Position numbers and translations under genes: made by a program. The notes beneath the pieces are model-generated. The model did not search any database. It was not told where the DNA came from and saw only the letters and a list, made by a program, of their open reading frames with translations. 64,000 bases of DNA, from positions 124,001 to 188,000 of the forward strand of contig CAVXLL010000016.1 in the NCBI GenBank assembly GCA_963762575.1, read 5' to 3'. Each line of letters starts with the position of its first letter. The stretch's first letter is position 1. This document shows positions 17,627-27,726 of this stretch, piece by piece. This DNA comes from AP-15 sp963762575. GTDB lineage: Bacteria > Pseudomonadota > Alphaproteobacteria > ATCC43930 > CGMCC-115725.

Positions 17627-18295
17627 ATGGTTAACCATATCTTGCTCGATCGGGTGTTCGTGCTGGGGCTGGTCGCCGGAGCAAGCCTACTTGGTCAACC
17701 CGCCGCGGCGCTGACCATCACGTTTGACGACCTCACCGATACCAGTAACGGCTTTGGTGGAACCCCCATCGCCAACGGCTATCAAGGGCTGAATTGGGTC
17801 AACTGGAATGTGCTCAACACGGCGGATGACGCCACCATTTTCGGTCCGAACGGCGCCATGGCCGGGACCGTGAGCCAACCCAACGTTGCTTACAACTCCG
17901 ATGGTGCCGAGGCGATTTTCAGCAGCACGGCGCCTTTCGAATTCGACAGCGCTTATCTTACAGCAGTCTGGAACTTTGGTATGGCGGTGACGGTCACCGG
18001 CTTGCTGAACGGCGCCCAGGAAGATCGGGTTGTGCTGAGCCCCTCTCCCTCGCCGACAGCCGCGACGCTTTATAGCTTCAATTGGGCCGGGATTAACGAG
18101 GTTGATATTCTTCCTGCTGGTGGCGCGCCTTGCGGAAGCATTTGCGGATACAGCGGTGCCGGAACTCAGCTGGCAGTGGATAATCTAACCATTACTCCAG
18201 GCACAATTGTCACCTTCGAGCCCTCGACCCTCGCCATCATGGCTGCAGCTCTCGCCGGGCTCGGTTTTGTGCGTCGACCCCGCAGGCCCGCTTAA
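17627..18295 (+). CDS. PEP-CTERM-type secreted protein
   Basis: A 222-residue secreted protein. ATG 17627 follows a strong GGAGGAGGAAG ribosome binding site and gives a signal peptide (DRVFVLGLVAGASLLGQPAAA). The mature domain is rich in Asn, Gly, Thr and aromatic residues (ITFDDLTDTSNGFGGTPIAN). The C-terminus has the tripartite sorting signal: FEPST, a hydrophobic helix (LAIMAAALAGLGFV) and a basic end (RRPRRPA), the target of exosortase. No exosortase gene is in the window, though a polysaccharide exporter lies at its left edge. Function otherwise unknown. Confidence 0.8.
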   Translation: MVNHILLDRVFVLGLVAGASLLGQPAAALTITFDDLTDTSNGFGGTPIANGYQGLNWVNWNVLNTADDATIFGPNGAMAGTVSQPNVAYNSDGAEAIFSSTAPFEFDSAYLTAVWNFGMAVTVTGLLNGAQEDRVVLSPSPSPTAATLYSFNWAGINEVDILPAGGAPCGSICGYSGAGTQLAVDNLTITPGTIVTFEPSTLAIMAAALAGLGFVRRPRRPA

Positions 18296-19776
18296 ATCTT
18301 TGTAAGCGATGAGTTGCCCGCCCGGCGACCGCCGACCGTCCCACGCGGTTACCGAAACCAAATCCATCTGGGAAGGACGACAACCGATGATGAGAGTCCA
18401 GTGGACATTCCTGGCACTCAGCGCGCTTTCTTCTGTCTTAACGTTGGGGGGTGCTGGCGCCTTCGCGCAGGCGCCGGCATTGCCACCGCCGGTGTCCTAC
18501 CGGGTTTGGCAACAATTGGGCGGCAACGCACAGGCATTGCCACAATTCCAGGTACCATCGGTCGTACCGCAGCAAACCGCGCCCCCCGTGGGCGCTCCGG
18601 GGTCGTGGGAATCGGTGACCACCAGCGGGCTGCCCACGGCCTTGTTGCTAAGCAATCCGCTGCTGATGACCGACGGGACCGTCATTGCGCATAACGGGAA
18701 TGCGGGCGATTGGTGGCAACTCACTCCCGATATCAACGGCAATTACGCCACAGGCTCTTGGTCGAAATTCGCGACGCTGCCGGCGGGCTACACTCCGCTC
18801 TATTTCGCCTCTGAGGTCCTGCCCGACGGCCGGGTTGTCATCAACGGCGGCGAATACAATGGGACCAATACGGCAGTATTTACGACCAAAGGCGCGATCT
18901 ACTACCCAAGCTTAGGCGCGTGGACAAACGTGGAACCACTGGCCATATGGACGACGATCGGCGACTCGCAAAGTGTCGTGCTGGACAACGGCACGTACAT
19001 GCTGGCCGGTTGCTGCAATCTTCCGGGGCAGGCGGCGCTGTTCAACGCCGCACCGCCTTTCACCTCAGCGAACTGGACCCCGACTGGAAGCGGGCACGAT
19101 CCCACCGAGAGTTCTTACTATGACGAGGAAGGCTGGATCGTGCTGCCGAACGGGAACGTCCTGACCATCGACATCTGGTCCTGCAACGGGGCTTACGAAG
19201 TATACTCGGCTACAACCGGAACCTGGTCGAGCCCCGGCACGACGCCCGCACTGATGAGCACGTGCAGCGGTTTCCTTGCAACCTATGAAATGGGGCCGAT
19301 GGTGTTGCGGCCCGACAGCACAACTCTCGCCTTTGGCGGTGTGACTGACGGGAGCGATCCTACCGCAATCTTCAGCTCGGATGCTAGCACCGTCACGCCG
19401 GGTACCGCCGTCCCCTCGGTCGCAAGTGTCCCCTACACTCTCGCCGACGCTCCCGCTGCCACGCTTCCGAGCGGCAACATACTGCTCGCCGCCGCCCCCA
19501 GCGACTGGACAGCGACCATGGGCCCCGGTTCATATCCGACGCCGACTCATTTCTTCCAGTACAGCCTTACGAATACCATCACCCAGACGGCCGATACGCC
19601 GCTTGCCCCCTTTGAGCCCTCCTATTTCGTGAACTTTCTGGTGCTGCCGACGGGGCAAGTTCTCGCGACGGAGTTCGAAGCGACAGCCCAGATCTATGAG
19701 CTGGACCCCGAAAATGAGACAGGTAGCTAAGGTGGAGCCCTGCCCCTAGAAAGCGCGGATAGCGCGGGAGCAGGAC

Positions 19777-20061
19777 ATGAAGCGGACACGGCAGAAGCAC
19801 AGTGCGGGCTTCAAGGCTAAGGTAGCGCTGGCGGCGATCAAGGGCGACCGGACCATCGCCGAGCTGGCGGTGCATTTCGGGGTCCACCCGAACCAGATCC
19901 ACAACTGGAAGAAGCAACTGTTGGATGGTGCGGTGAGCGTCTGCGAGAGCGGCGCGTCGGCGGAGGGAGCCAGCAATGAGGCCCAGGTCGATCTTCTGTA
20001 CCGGCAGATCGGCCAGTTGAAGGTCGAAAATGATTTTTTGGCACGAAAGCTCGGCAACTGA
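19777..20061 (+). CDS. IS3-family transposase OrfA
   Basis: A 94-residue helix-turn-helix protein (RTRQKHSAGFKAKVALAAIK, then IAELAVHFGVHPNQIHNWKK) with a C-terminal leucine-zipper-like segment (QVDLLYRQIGQLKVENDFLA). It binds the IS ends and regulates transposition. A T-TTT-TTG slippery heptamer at 20034-20040, in its last codons, lets ribosomes shift -1 into orfB to make the OrfAB transposase. Confidence 0.93.
   Translation: MKRTRQKHSAGFKAKVALAAIKGDRTIAELAVHFGVHPNQIHNWKKQLLDGAVSVCESGASAEGASNEAQVDLLYRQIGQLKVENDFLARKLGN
20034..20040 (+). promoter_or_regulatory. Programmed -1 frameshift site (T TTT TTG)
   Basis: The heptamer is phased exactly as X-XXY-YYZ in the orfA frame (Asp GAT, TTT, TTG). 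A -1 shift enters a frame open into orfB (GTKARQLSRAERRAMVERIN). Confidence 0.75.
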
Positions 20062-20081
20062 GCCGGGCGGAACGGCGCGCG

Positions 20082-21110
20082 ATGGTCGAGCGCATCAACC
20101 CCGCGCTGCCAATATCCCAGCAATGCCGGTTGCTGGTGCTGCCCCGCTCGTCAGTGTACCGCAAGCCCGCCGAGGTCAGCGCGGAAGATCTTGCGATTAT
20201 GGCGCTGATCGATCGGCACTATCTGGCCCGGCCCTATTACGGCTCGCGCCGGATGGCGGCGTGGCTGGCAAGCCAAGGCCGTCACGTCAACCGCAAGCGG
20301 GTGCAGCGCCTGATGCGGCTGCTGGGACTGGCAGCGATCTACCAGCGCCCGAATACCAGCAAGCCGGCAACGGCGCACAAGATCTATCCGTACCTGCTGC
20401 GCGGGCTGGCGATCGACCGGGTCAATCAGGTCTGGTGCTCCGACATTACCTACATCCCGATGGCCAAGGGCTTTCTCTACCTGGTGGTGATCATGGACTG
20501 GGTGAGCCGCGCGGTGCTGGCCTGGCGCCTCTCCAACGCGCTCGACGCCGATTTTTGTGTCGAGGCGCTCGAGGAAGCGCTCTCGCGCTATGGCCGACCG
20601 GAAATCTTCAATACCGACCAAGGCAGCCAGTTCACCAGTGACGATTTTACCGGCACCCTGAAGCAGCATGGCGTCACAATCAGCATGGACGGCAAGGGCC
20701 GGTGCATGGACAATATCTTCGTCGAGCGGCTGTGGCGCAGTCTCAAATATGAGGAGGTCTGTCTCCATGCTTATGCGACAGTCGCCGAAGCCAAGGCCGG
20801 CATTGGCACCTGGCTGGATTTTTACAACACCGAGCGCCAACACCAGAGCCTCGGCTATTGCACGCCGCGGCAAATTTACCAGGAAGGCCTGTGGATATGT
20901 GGACGATCGGCGTTGCCGACCGGCTGCGCTTCCCCCGCTTCCCGAGCGAGCTCGGAAGGCGGGGAAATGCTCACCTTCGCCCACATACCCACAGGCACCA
21001 CCGTCAACACAACGATTGATGTTGATCATGCAAAAAGCAGAGGCGTTGCACCAGCCACTGCACCGACAATGATCGGAGCCGACATCGAAACCGGCGGGGC
21101 TACACCTTAA
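20082..21110 (+). CDS. IS3-family transposase OrfB (DDE integrase domain)
   Basis: A 342-residue frame from ATG 20082; the functional product is probably the OrfAB fusion. HTH_21 region: PYYGSRRMAAWLASQGRHVN. The rve integrase core has the DDE residues: Asp in VWCSDITYIP, Asp in IFNTDQGSQFTS, and Glu in FVERLWRSLKYEEV. The end NTERQHQSLGYCTPRQIY is the family hallmark. About 75 residues beyond this (to 21110) are not conserved family sequence and run toward the right IS end. Confidence 0.93.
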   Translation: MVERINPALPISQQCRLLVLPRSSVYRKPAEVSAEDLAIMALIDRHYLARPYYGSRRMAAWLASQGRHVNRKRVQRLMRLLGLAAIYQRPNTSKPATAHKIYPYLLRGLAIDRVNQVWCSDITYIPMAKGFLYLVVIMDWVSRAVLAWRLSNALDADFCVEALEEALSRYGRPEIFNTDQGSQFTSDDFTGTLKQHGVTISMDGKGRCMDNIFVERLWRSLKYEEVCLHAYATVAEAKAGIGTWLDFYNTERQHQSLGYCTPRQIYQEGLWICGRSALPTGCASPASRASSEGGEMLTFAHIPTGTTVNTTIDVDHAKSRGVAPATAPTMIGADIETGGATP

Positions 21111-21603
21111 GAAGCGGCTCTGGCTGTCTCACAAACGGGGTCCACCTCACTATACCGAAACTGGCACGAGTCCCGATCCCGCTTGGGCCCCGGTTATCAA
21201 CACCTCGCCAACCGACGTGACGCGCGCCTACACCTATACGCTGACCGGCACGCAGTTCAACGGACTGTCGCACGGCGCAGCCTACGGGGACGATGTCCAG
21301 GCCAATACCAACTATCCGATCGTGAAAATCGTCAGCTTGGCAACCAGTCATGTCTTTTACGCGCGAACCTTAGGTTTCAACACGATGTCGGTCGCGCTGA
21401 ATACGCCCTCGTCGACGAACTTCACGGTCTCGGGCGTGACAGAAACGGGCCCGAGCATCCTTTACGTCATCGCCAACGGCATCTCTTCGGCAGGCGTGCT
21501 CGTCACCGTTCATTAACGTTACGATCTGATCCCGCCGCGGGCCGCCGGCGAAAGCGGTCCGCTTTGCAAACCGGGCAGTGAGAGCGGCGCTCCGCTTCGG
21601 TGA

Positions 21604-22770
21604 TCAATAAGATTTGGGCAACCCCAGCACCCGCTCAGCGATGTGGCTCAAAATCAGCTGCGGGCTGATGGGGGCGATGCGGGCGATCTGGATCTCGCGG
21701 AAATAGCGCTCGACGTGGTACTCGCGGGCGTAGCCCATGCCGCCATGCGTCATGATCGCGGTCTCGCAGGCGCAGAAACCGGCCTCGGCGGCGCAGTATT
21801 TGGCGGCGTTCGCATAGGCGCCGCCCTCCTCGCCGCGGTCATAGGCGGCAGCCGCGCGCAACACCATCAGCTCGGCTGCTTCCAGCTCGATCCACCGCTC
21901 GGCGAGCGGATGCTGGATCGCCTGATTCTGGCCGATCGGCCGGCCGAACACGACGCGCTCCTTCGCGTAGCGGGCGGCGCGGCCGAGCGCGGCGCGGCCG
22001 AGACCGACCGCCTCCGCGGCGATCAGGATGCGCTCCGGGTTCATGCCGTGCAGAATGTAATGAAAGCCCTTGCCCTCCTCGCCGACGCGGTCCGCCACCG
22101 GCACCTTCAGCCCGTCAATAAACAAGAGGTTAGAGTCCACCGCCTTGCGCCCCATCTTCGGGATCTCGCGCACCTCGACGGCGTTGCGGTCGAGATCGGT
22201 ATAGAACAGGGTCATCCCCAGCGAAGGCCGCGCGGCCTCCTCGATCGGCGTAGTGCGCGCGAGGATCAGCATCTTCTCGGCCACCTGGGCGGTCGAGATC
22301 CAGATCTTGCGGCCCGACAGCACGTAATGATCGCCCTCCCGCACCGCCCGCGTATTGAGGCGCGTCGTGTCAAGCCCGGCATCGGGCTCGGTCACCGCAA
22401 AGCAGGTCTTCTCTTTCCCGGCGATCAATGGCGGCAGAAAGCGCTGCTTCTGCTCCTCGGTGCCGAACACGACGACCGGGTGAAGCCCGAAAATGTTCAT
22501 GTGGATAGCCGAGGCGCCGCTGAAGCCCGCGCCCGACTCAGCGACCGCCTGCATCAGGATCGCGGCTTCGGTGATGCCGAGCCCGCTGCCGCCATAAGCC
22601 TCCGGCATCGCAATGCCGAGCCAGCCGGCCTCGGCCATCGCCTGATGGAACTCGTGCGGGAAACCGCCCTCATCGTCCTTCTTCAGCCAGTACTCGTCGC
22701 CAAAGCGCGCGCACAACCGCGTCACGGCGTCCCGCAATTCCCGTTGCTCGGCAGTCAGCCCAAAAGCCAT
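21604..22770 (-). CDS. Acyl-CoA dehydrogenase
   Basis: Complete 388-residue FAD-dependent acyl-CoA dehydrogenase. Motifs: PEAYGGSGLGITEAAI, the FAD/substrate loop CFAVTEPDAGLDTTRLNTRA, GRKIWISTAQVAEKML, DGLKVPVADRVGEEGKGFHY, and the C-terminal CETAIMTHGGMGYAREYHVE, then RYFREIQIARIAPISPQLI. The usual catalytic Glu position near HGGMG cannot be assigned with certainty, so the substrate class is open. It is monocistronic. A degraded copy of its last 250 bp lies 4.6 kb downstream (16770-17022), on the far side of the PEP-CTERM/propeller cargo. Confidence 0.9.
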   Translation of the reverse strand: MAFGLTAEQRELRDAVTRLCARFGDEYWLKKDDEGGFPHEFHQAMAEAGWLGIAMPEAYGGSGLGITEAAILMQAVAESGAGFSGASAIHMNIFGLHPVVVFGTEEQKQRFLPPLIAGKEKTCFAVTEPDAGLDTTRLNTRAVREGDHYVLSGRKIWISTAQVAEKMLILARTTPIEEAARPSLGMTLFYTDLDRNAVEVREIPKMGRKAVDSNLLFIDGLKVPVADRVGEEGKGFHYILHGMNPERILIAAEAVGLGRAALGRAARYAKERVVFGRPIGQNQAIQHPLAERWIELEAAELMVLRAAAAYDRGEEGGAYANAAKYCAAEAGFCACETAIMTHGGMGYAREYHVERYFREIQIARIAPISPQLILSHIAERVLGLPKSY

Positions 22771-22843
22771 CGCATTCTCCTGCGGCGCTTGTCGCGATCA
22801 CTGACCAAAGCGCTCGGCAGGGTCAAGGCCGGTCTTGACAAAT

Positions 22844-22849
22844 TATAAC
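22844..22849 (+). promoter_or_regulatory. Possible -10 element of the imuA promoter
   Basis: TATAAC lies 6 bases before the LexA box, which would cover the expected transcription start. A TTGACA just upstream (22835-22840) is too close to act as its -35. Confidence 0.4.
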
Positions 22850-22854
22850 CCCAA

Positions 22855-22869
22855 GAACAAAGGTAGAAC
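22855..22869 (+). promoter_or_regulatory. LexA box (GAAC-N7-GAAC) of the imuA-imuB-dnaE2 operon
   Basis: GAACAAAGGTAGAAC exactly matches the alphaproteobacterial SOS operator (direct repeat GTTC-N7-GTTC on the other strand). It ends one base before the imuA ATG at 22870, so LexA bound here would block initiation. This places the cassette under DNA-damage control. Confidence 0.85.
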
Positions 22870-23736
22870 ATGATTGAGGCAAGGACCCTTCTTCCCAACC
22901 TTCGTGAACGCGTCCGTCGGATCGAGCGGCCGGCGGCGACGGCGCATGGGGTGTTGCCCTTCGGCATCGCCGCGATCGACCGGGCGTTGCCGGGCGGCGG
23001 GCTCGCGCGCGGCGCTCTTACACGAGATCCTGGGAGCGGGCGGCGACGAGGAGGATGGCGCGCTCGCCGCCGCTTTTGTCGCCGGCATCCTCGGCCGGCT
23101 CACGAGGCCGCCCACCTCCCCCTCCCAGTCGCTCACGCGACCGGGCCCCTGCCTCTCCCCCTAAAGGGCGGAGAGGGTCGGGGTGAGGTGGGGATGGTGC
23201 TGTGGTGCCTGCCGCGCCCGGACCTTTACGGGCCCGGCCTCGCCGCCCACGGGCTCGATCCCGGCCGGCTCGTGCTGGTCCGGGCATCGCGCGACGCCGA
23301 GATCCTGTGGGCGATGGAGGAGGGGCTGCGCGCTCCAGGCATCGTCGCGGTTGTCGGCGAAATCGGGTCGCTCCCCATGGTGGCGAGCCGCCGGTTGCAG
23401 CTCGCCGCGGAGCGCTCTGGCGTCACCGCCTTTGTGCTGCGGCGCTGGCGCGAAGGAGGGCAGGCGGCGCGCGAACGCGATCTGCCGAATGCGGCGATGA
23501 CCCGGTGGCGCGTCGCCGCGTTGCCGTCACGTCCCATGCGGGACGAGCCGGGAGTAGGCCGGCCGCGGTGGCGCGTCGAGTTGCTGCGCTGCCGCCGCGG
23601 CGAGCCGGCGTGCTGGGAAATGCCGGCCTGGGAAATGGAGGTGCCGGATGCGACGGATCATGTATCTCTGGCTGCCACACTGGCCGATCGACCGGCTGCG
23701 CCTGTCTCATCGGAAAAATATCGGCGCGCCGGCTGA
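22870..23736 (+). pseudogene. imuA: ImuA-like SOS mutagenesis protein, disrupted by indel and palindrome insertion
   Basis: RecA-like accessory protein of the ImuA-ImuB-DnaE2 translesion complex. It starts at ATG 22870 against the LexA box (MIEARTLLPNLRERVRRIER; HGVLPFGIAAIDRALPGGGL). A shift near 23022 moves the reading to LHEILGAGGDEEDGALAAAF. A GC-rich palindrome at about 23110-23206 lies where the family reads straight on. The rest is well kept: VLWCLPRPDLYGPGL, VLVRASRDAEILWAMEEGLR, LRAPGIVAVVGEIG and RRLQLAAERSGVTAFVLRRW. The end overlaps imuB, as is common. Whether the indels are real or sequencing errors is unresolved. Confidence 0.75.
23110..23206. repeat. GC-rich palindromic element within imuA
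   Basis: Outer arms CCACCTCCCC and GGGGTGAGGTGG, with an inner stem CCTCTCCCC/GGGCGGAGAGG. Member of a family also found at 24862-24921, 27727-27779, 28036-28079 and 62061-62178. Confidence 0.65.
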
Positions 23737-25238
23737 GGAGACTCCATTCGCCACGGTTGATCGATGCTGCCGGACGGCGGCTTCTCGCCGCGGTCAACCC
23801 GGCTGCGACCGCCGCCGGCTTGGCTCCGGGGATGCCGCTGGCGGATGCGCTTCTCCTTTCTGCCCCGTCTTGTCACTGCCGTGGCGAAGCCCGTCGAGGA
23901 TGCCGCTGCGCTGCGGCGGCTGGCGGAATGGTGCGGCCGTTACAGCCCGTGGACCGCACCCGACGGGACGGATGGGGTGCGGGTCGAGATCACCGGCTCG
24001 GCTCATCTCTGGGGTGGGGAAAAGGCACTCGCCGCCGATCTGACGGCCCGCCTCCGAACGCCAGCGCGTCACCGGCCGTATCGCCATCGCCGATACGCTC
24101 GGCGCCGCCTGGGCGATTGGCCCGCTTTGCGAGGGGGTGGAAGCGTCATCATTCTGCCGCCGGGAGAGCGCTCGCGCCGGCCTCGCTTCCGTTGCCGATC
24201 GAAGGCACTGCGCCTCGACCCGACCACCGCCCAAGGGTTGCGGCGGGTCGGACTGAAGCGGGTCGGCGATCTCTATCGCGATGCCGCGCGCTGCACTTGC
24301 CCGCCGATTTGGCGAAACCGTGGCGCGGCGCCTCGATCAGGCGCTCGACAACCTGCCCGAGCCGTTGTCGCCGCTCGGCGAAGTGCCGAGCCGCCGGGTG
24401 CGGTTGAGCTTCGCCGAGCCGATTGCCGATCCCGCCGATCTGGTGCTGCGCGGCCGAGCGGCTCACCGAGGATCTCGTCCTTCGCCTGGCGCGGGAAGGG
24501 ATGGGGGCGCGGCGACTCGATCTCGGCTTTCACCGCGTCGACGGCCGGGTCGAGCGGATCGTGCTCGGCACCGCCCGCCCGAGCCGCGAGCCGCACCATC
24601 TTGCCGCGCTCTTCAGGGAGCGGCTCGACACAGTCGATCCCGGCCTCGGCATCGAAGACATGATCCTCGCCGCCTTCGCGGTCGAGCCGTTGCCGGCCCG
24701 AGCAGATCGGTTTTGCCGGCTCTCCGACAGCGGGGACAAGCGGGCGCGGCGCCGCTCCTCGACCGGCTCGGCAACCGGCTCGGGCTCGCCGCGTTGTCGC
24801 GGCTCGAAGCCCGCGAAAGCCACATCCCGGAGCGCGCCTCGACTAGGGTGCCGGCCGGCGCACCTCACCCTCCGACTCCCCCTCCGCCCGCCGGGGGCGG
24901 ACGAGGGCTGGGTGTGAGGTGGAGGATCGAAACCGCCGCGGCCGATCCGGCTGTTCGAGCCGCCCGGAGCCGGTCGAGGCGTTTTGGCTGTTGCCCGACG
25001 ACCCGCCGTTTCGCTTCACGTGGCGGCGCCGCCCGCACCGGGTGACGCGCGCCGACGGGCCGGAGCGGATCGCCGACGAATGGTGGCGGCCGGGAGGCTC
25101 CGGCGTGGCCCGTCGATGCGATCCGCGATTATTACCGGGTCGAGGACGAGGAGGGGCGGCGCTTCTGGCTGTTCCGGGCCGGCCTCTCCGGCGGCGACCG
25201 CCCGCCGCGCTGGTTTATCCATGGCATCTTCGCTGAGG
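23648..25238 (+). pseudogene. imuB: ImuB-like Y-family polymerase homologue, multiply frameshifted
   Basis: Starts MRRIMYLWLPHWPIDRLRLS. Stitched frames give a near-complete ImuB: NPAATAAGLAPGMPLADAL, VEDAAALRRLAEWCGRYSPW, then TAPDGTDGVRVEITGSAHLW, GLRRVGLKRVGDLY, EPLSPLGEVPSRRVRLSFAE, LRLAREGMGARRLDLGFHRV, and the C-terminal PPEPVEAFWLLPDDPPFRFT, then YYRVEDEEGRRFWLFRAGLS. At least eight 1-2 nt indels and one palindromic insertion (24862-24921) break it. Amino acid conservation between breaks is high. ImuB links DnaE2 to the clamp and lacks polymerase activity in studied homologues. Confidence 0.75.
24862..24921. repeat. GC-rich palindromic element within imuB
   Basis: Outer arms CACCTCAC/GTGAGGTG and an inner stem around TCCGCCCGCCGGGGGCGGA. 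It sits between IPERASTRVPAG and the C-terminal PPEPVEAFWLL segment of ImuB. Confidence 0.65.
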
Positions 25239-25245
25239 CCCCAGT

Positions 25246-25323
25246 GCCATTGCGAGCCCGGCGAAGCATCTCGTGCCAGGTGCATCCATCGAGATTGCCG
25301 CGCGCTCGGCACCTCGCAATGAC
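25246..25323. repeat. CATTGCGAG...CTCGCAATG palindromic repeat at the imuB-dnaE2 junction
   Basis: Arms CCATTGCGAG and CTCGCAATGACG flank about 55 bp. This belongs to the common CATTGCGAG dispersed repeat class. The right arm contains the ATG used as the dnaE2 start. Confidence 0.6.
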
Positions 25324-27726
25324 GTACGCCGAGCTGCAGGTCACCAGCAATTTCTCGTTTCTGCGCGGTGCGTCGCATCCGGACGAGCTGGTGATGACCG
25401 CCGCGGCGCTCGGCCATCGGGCGATCGCGATCACCGACCGCAACAGCCTTGCCGGCATCGTGCGCGCGCATCACGCGGCGAAAGAGGTCGGCATGCGGCT
25501 CGTCGTCGGCTGCCGGCTCGATCTCTGCGCGACGGCACGAGCCTGCTCGCCTTCCCCACGGACCGCGCCGCCTATGGCCGGCTGACGCGGCTGCTGACCC
25601 TCGGCAAGCGCCGCGCGCCCAAGGGCGAATGCCGTCTCGACTATGCCGATGTGGTGGCGCATGGCGAAGGCCAGATCGTGGTTGTGCTGCCACCCGTGCC
25701 CTCCATCTCGGACGAGGATTCGCGGCTTTGCGCGCTGCGTCGCGGCGGATTTCGCGGGCCGCGCCTATCTCGCCGCCCACCATCTCTATCGCGGCGACGA
25801 TGCGCGGCGCCTCGCCCGCCTCGCTGCGCTCGGCCGAAGCGGCGGAGCTGCCGCTGGTCGCGACCAACGACGTGCTCTACCACCTGCCCGAGCGGCGGCC
25901 GCTGCAGGATGTGCTGACCTGCATCCGCGAGGGCTGCACGATCGCCGAGGCCGGCTTTCGCCTCGCCGCCAATGCCGAGCGCCATCTGAAACCGCCGCAC
26001 GAGATGGCGCGGCTGTTTCGCGGCCACGCGGATGCCGTCGCGCGCAGCCTCGAAATCGCCGAGCGCTGCCGCTTCAGCCTCGACGAGCTGCGCTACGAAT
26101 ATCCCGGACGAGACGGCCGCGGACGGGCAGACGCCGCAGCAGGCACGGCTCGTCGAGGGCCATTGACCTGGGAGGGCGCTGGCCAGAACGCGTTTCCCCA
26201 AGATGGCGTCGCCCGACTGAGGTCCGGCACGGATCAGATCGAGCATGAGCTCGCAGACTTGATCGAGCGGCTCGACTACGCGCCGCTATTTCCTGACCGT
26301 CCACGACATCGTGCGGTTCGCGCGGCAGCGCGGCATCCTGTGCCAGGGGCGCGGCTCGGCCGCCAATTCGGCGGTGTGCTATTGCCTCGGCATCACCGCG
26401 GTCGATCCGGCGCGCATCGACGTGCTGTTCGAGCGCTTCATCAGCGCCGCGCGCAACGAGCCGCCCGACATCGACGTCGATTTCGAGCACGAGCGGCGCG
26501 AGGAGGTGATCCAGTACATCTATCGAGAAATACGGCCGCGACCGGGCCGGGCTCGCCGCCACCGTGATCTGCTATCGCTCGCGCTCGGCGATCCGCGAGG
26601 TCGGCAAGGTGCTGGGCCTGTCGGCGTCGATGTCGTCGCCGCGCTCGCCGGCATCGTCTGGGGCTGGAGCAACGACCCGATCGCCGACCAGCGGCGTGCG
26701 CGAGGCCGGGCTCGACCCGACCGACCGCACCTTGCGCCTGGCGCTCGATCTCGCCGCGCGAGCTGGTCGGCTTTCCGCGCCATCTGTCGCAGCATGTCGG
26801 CGGCTTCGTGATCACCCGCGGGCCGTTGTCCGAGCTGGTGCCGATCGAGAACGCGGCGATGGAGGACCGCACCGTCATCGAATGGGACAAGGACGATCTC
26901 GACGCGCTCGGCATCTTGAAGATCGACGTGCTGGCGCTCGGCATGCTGACCTGCATCCGCAAGGCCTTCGCGCTGATCGAGCGAGCATTACGGCCGCCGG
27001 CTCGAGCTCGCCACCGTGCCGGCCGAGGACCCCGCGGTCTACGAGATGCTCTGCCGCGCCGACTCGCTCGGCGTCTTCCAGGTCGAAAGCCGCGCGCAGA
27101 TGACGATGCTGCCGCGGCTCAAGCCGCGCGAGTTCTACGATCTCGTGATCGAGGTCGCGATCGTGCGGCCGGGCCCGATCCAGGGCGACATGGTGCATCC
27201 CTATCTGCGCCGGCGCTCCGGGCGCGAAGCAGGTGGCCTATCCATCCGAGGAATTGCGCCGAGGTGCTGGGCAAGACCCTGGGCGTGCCGCTGTTTCAGG
27301 AGCAGGCGATGAAGATCGCGATCGTCGGCGCCGGCTTCGCCCCGGAGGAGGCCGACCGGCTGCGCCGCGCGATGGCGACCTTCAAGCGCAACGGCGACAT
27401 CCATCTGTTCCGCGACAAGTTCATCGCCGGCATGGTCGCGAACGGCTACGACCGCGACTTCGCCGAGCGCTGCTTCAGCCAGATCGAGGGTTCGGCGAAT
27501 ACGGCTTTCCGGAAAGCCACGCGGCGAGCTTTGCGCTGCTCGTCTACGTCTCGGCCTGGATCAAATGCTTCTATCCCGAGGTGTTCGCCTGCGCGCTTGC
27601 TCAACAGCCAGCCGATGGGGTTCTACGCGCCGGCGCAGATCGTCCGCGACGCGCGCGAGCACGGCGTCGAGGTGCGCGCGGTCGATGTCAACCACAGCGC
27701 CTGGGACTGCACCCTCGGAACCGGCG

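Larger units (their letters stand above)
19697..21149 (+). mobile_element. IS3-family insertion sequence, 1453 bp, with 3-bp target duplication
   Basis: Terminal inverted repeats of about 26 bp: left TGAGCTGGACCCCG..., right the complement of ...CGGGGTCCACCTCA. CTA is duplicated on both sides (19694-19696 and 21150-21152). The element carries orfA and orfB in the usual -1 frame relation. Excision in silico restores the disrupted propeller gene perfectly, so both ends are certain and the insertion is recent. Confidence 0.95.
18387..21516 (+). pseudogene. Secreted kelch/galactose-oxidase-like beta-propeller protein, interrupted by an IS3-family element
   Basis: The 5' part (18387-19696) encodes a signal peptide (LSALSSVLTLGGAGAFAQ) and repeated propeller blades (GTVIAHNGNAGDWWQL, VLPDGRVVINGGEYNG, VVLDNGTYMLAGCC, VLPNGNVLTIDIWSCNG, VLPTGQVLATEFEAT). 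The 3' part (21153-21516) resumes TETGTSPDPAWAPVINTSPT and ends GVLVTVH, a likely C-terminal beta-sandwich as in glyoxal and galactose oxidases. Removing the IS and one CTA target repeat restores exactly 558 codons (557 aa). The catalytic copper ligands of galactose oxidase cannot be confirmed. It follows the PEP-CTERM gene. Confidence 0.82.

Noticed and set aside
22835..22849. TTGACA followed closely by TATAAC before imuA as a classical promoter pair
   Set aside because: Only three bases separate them, far from the ~17 needed; TATAAC alone is kept as a tentative -10.
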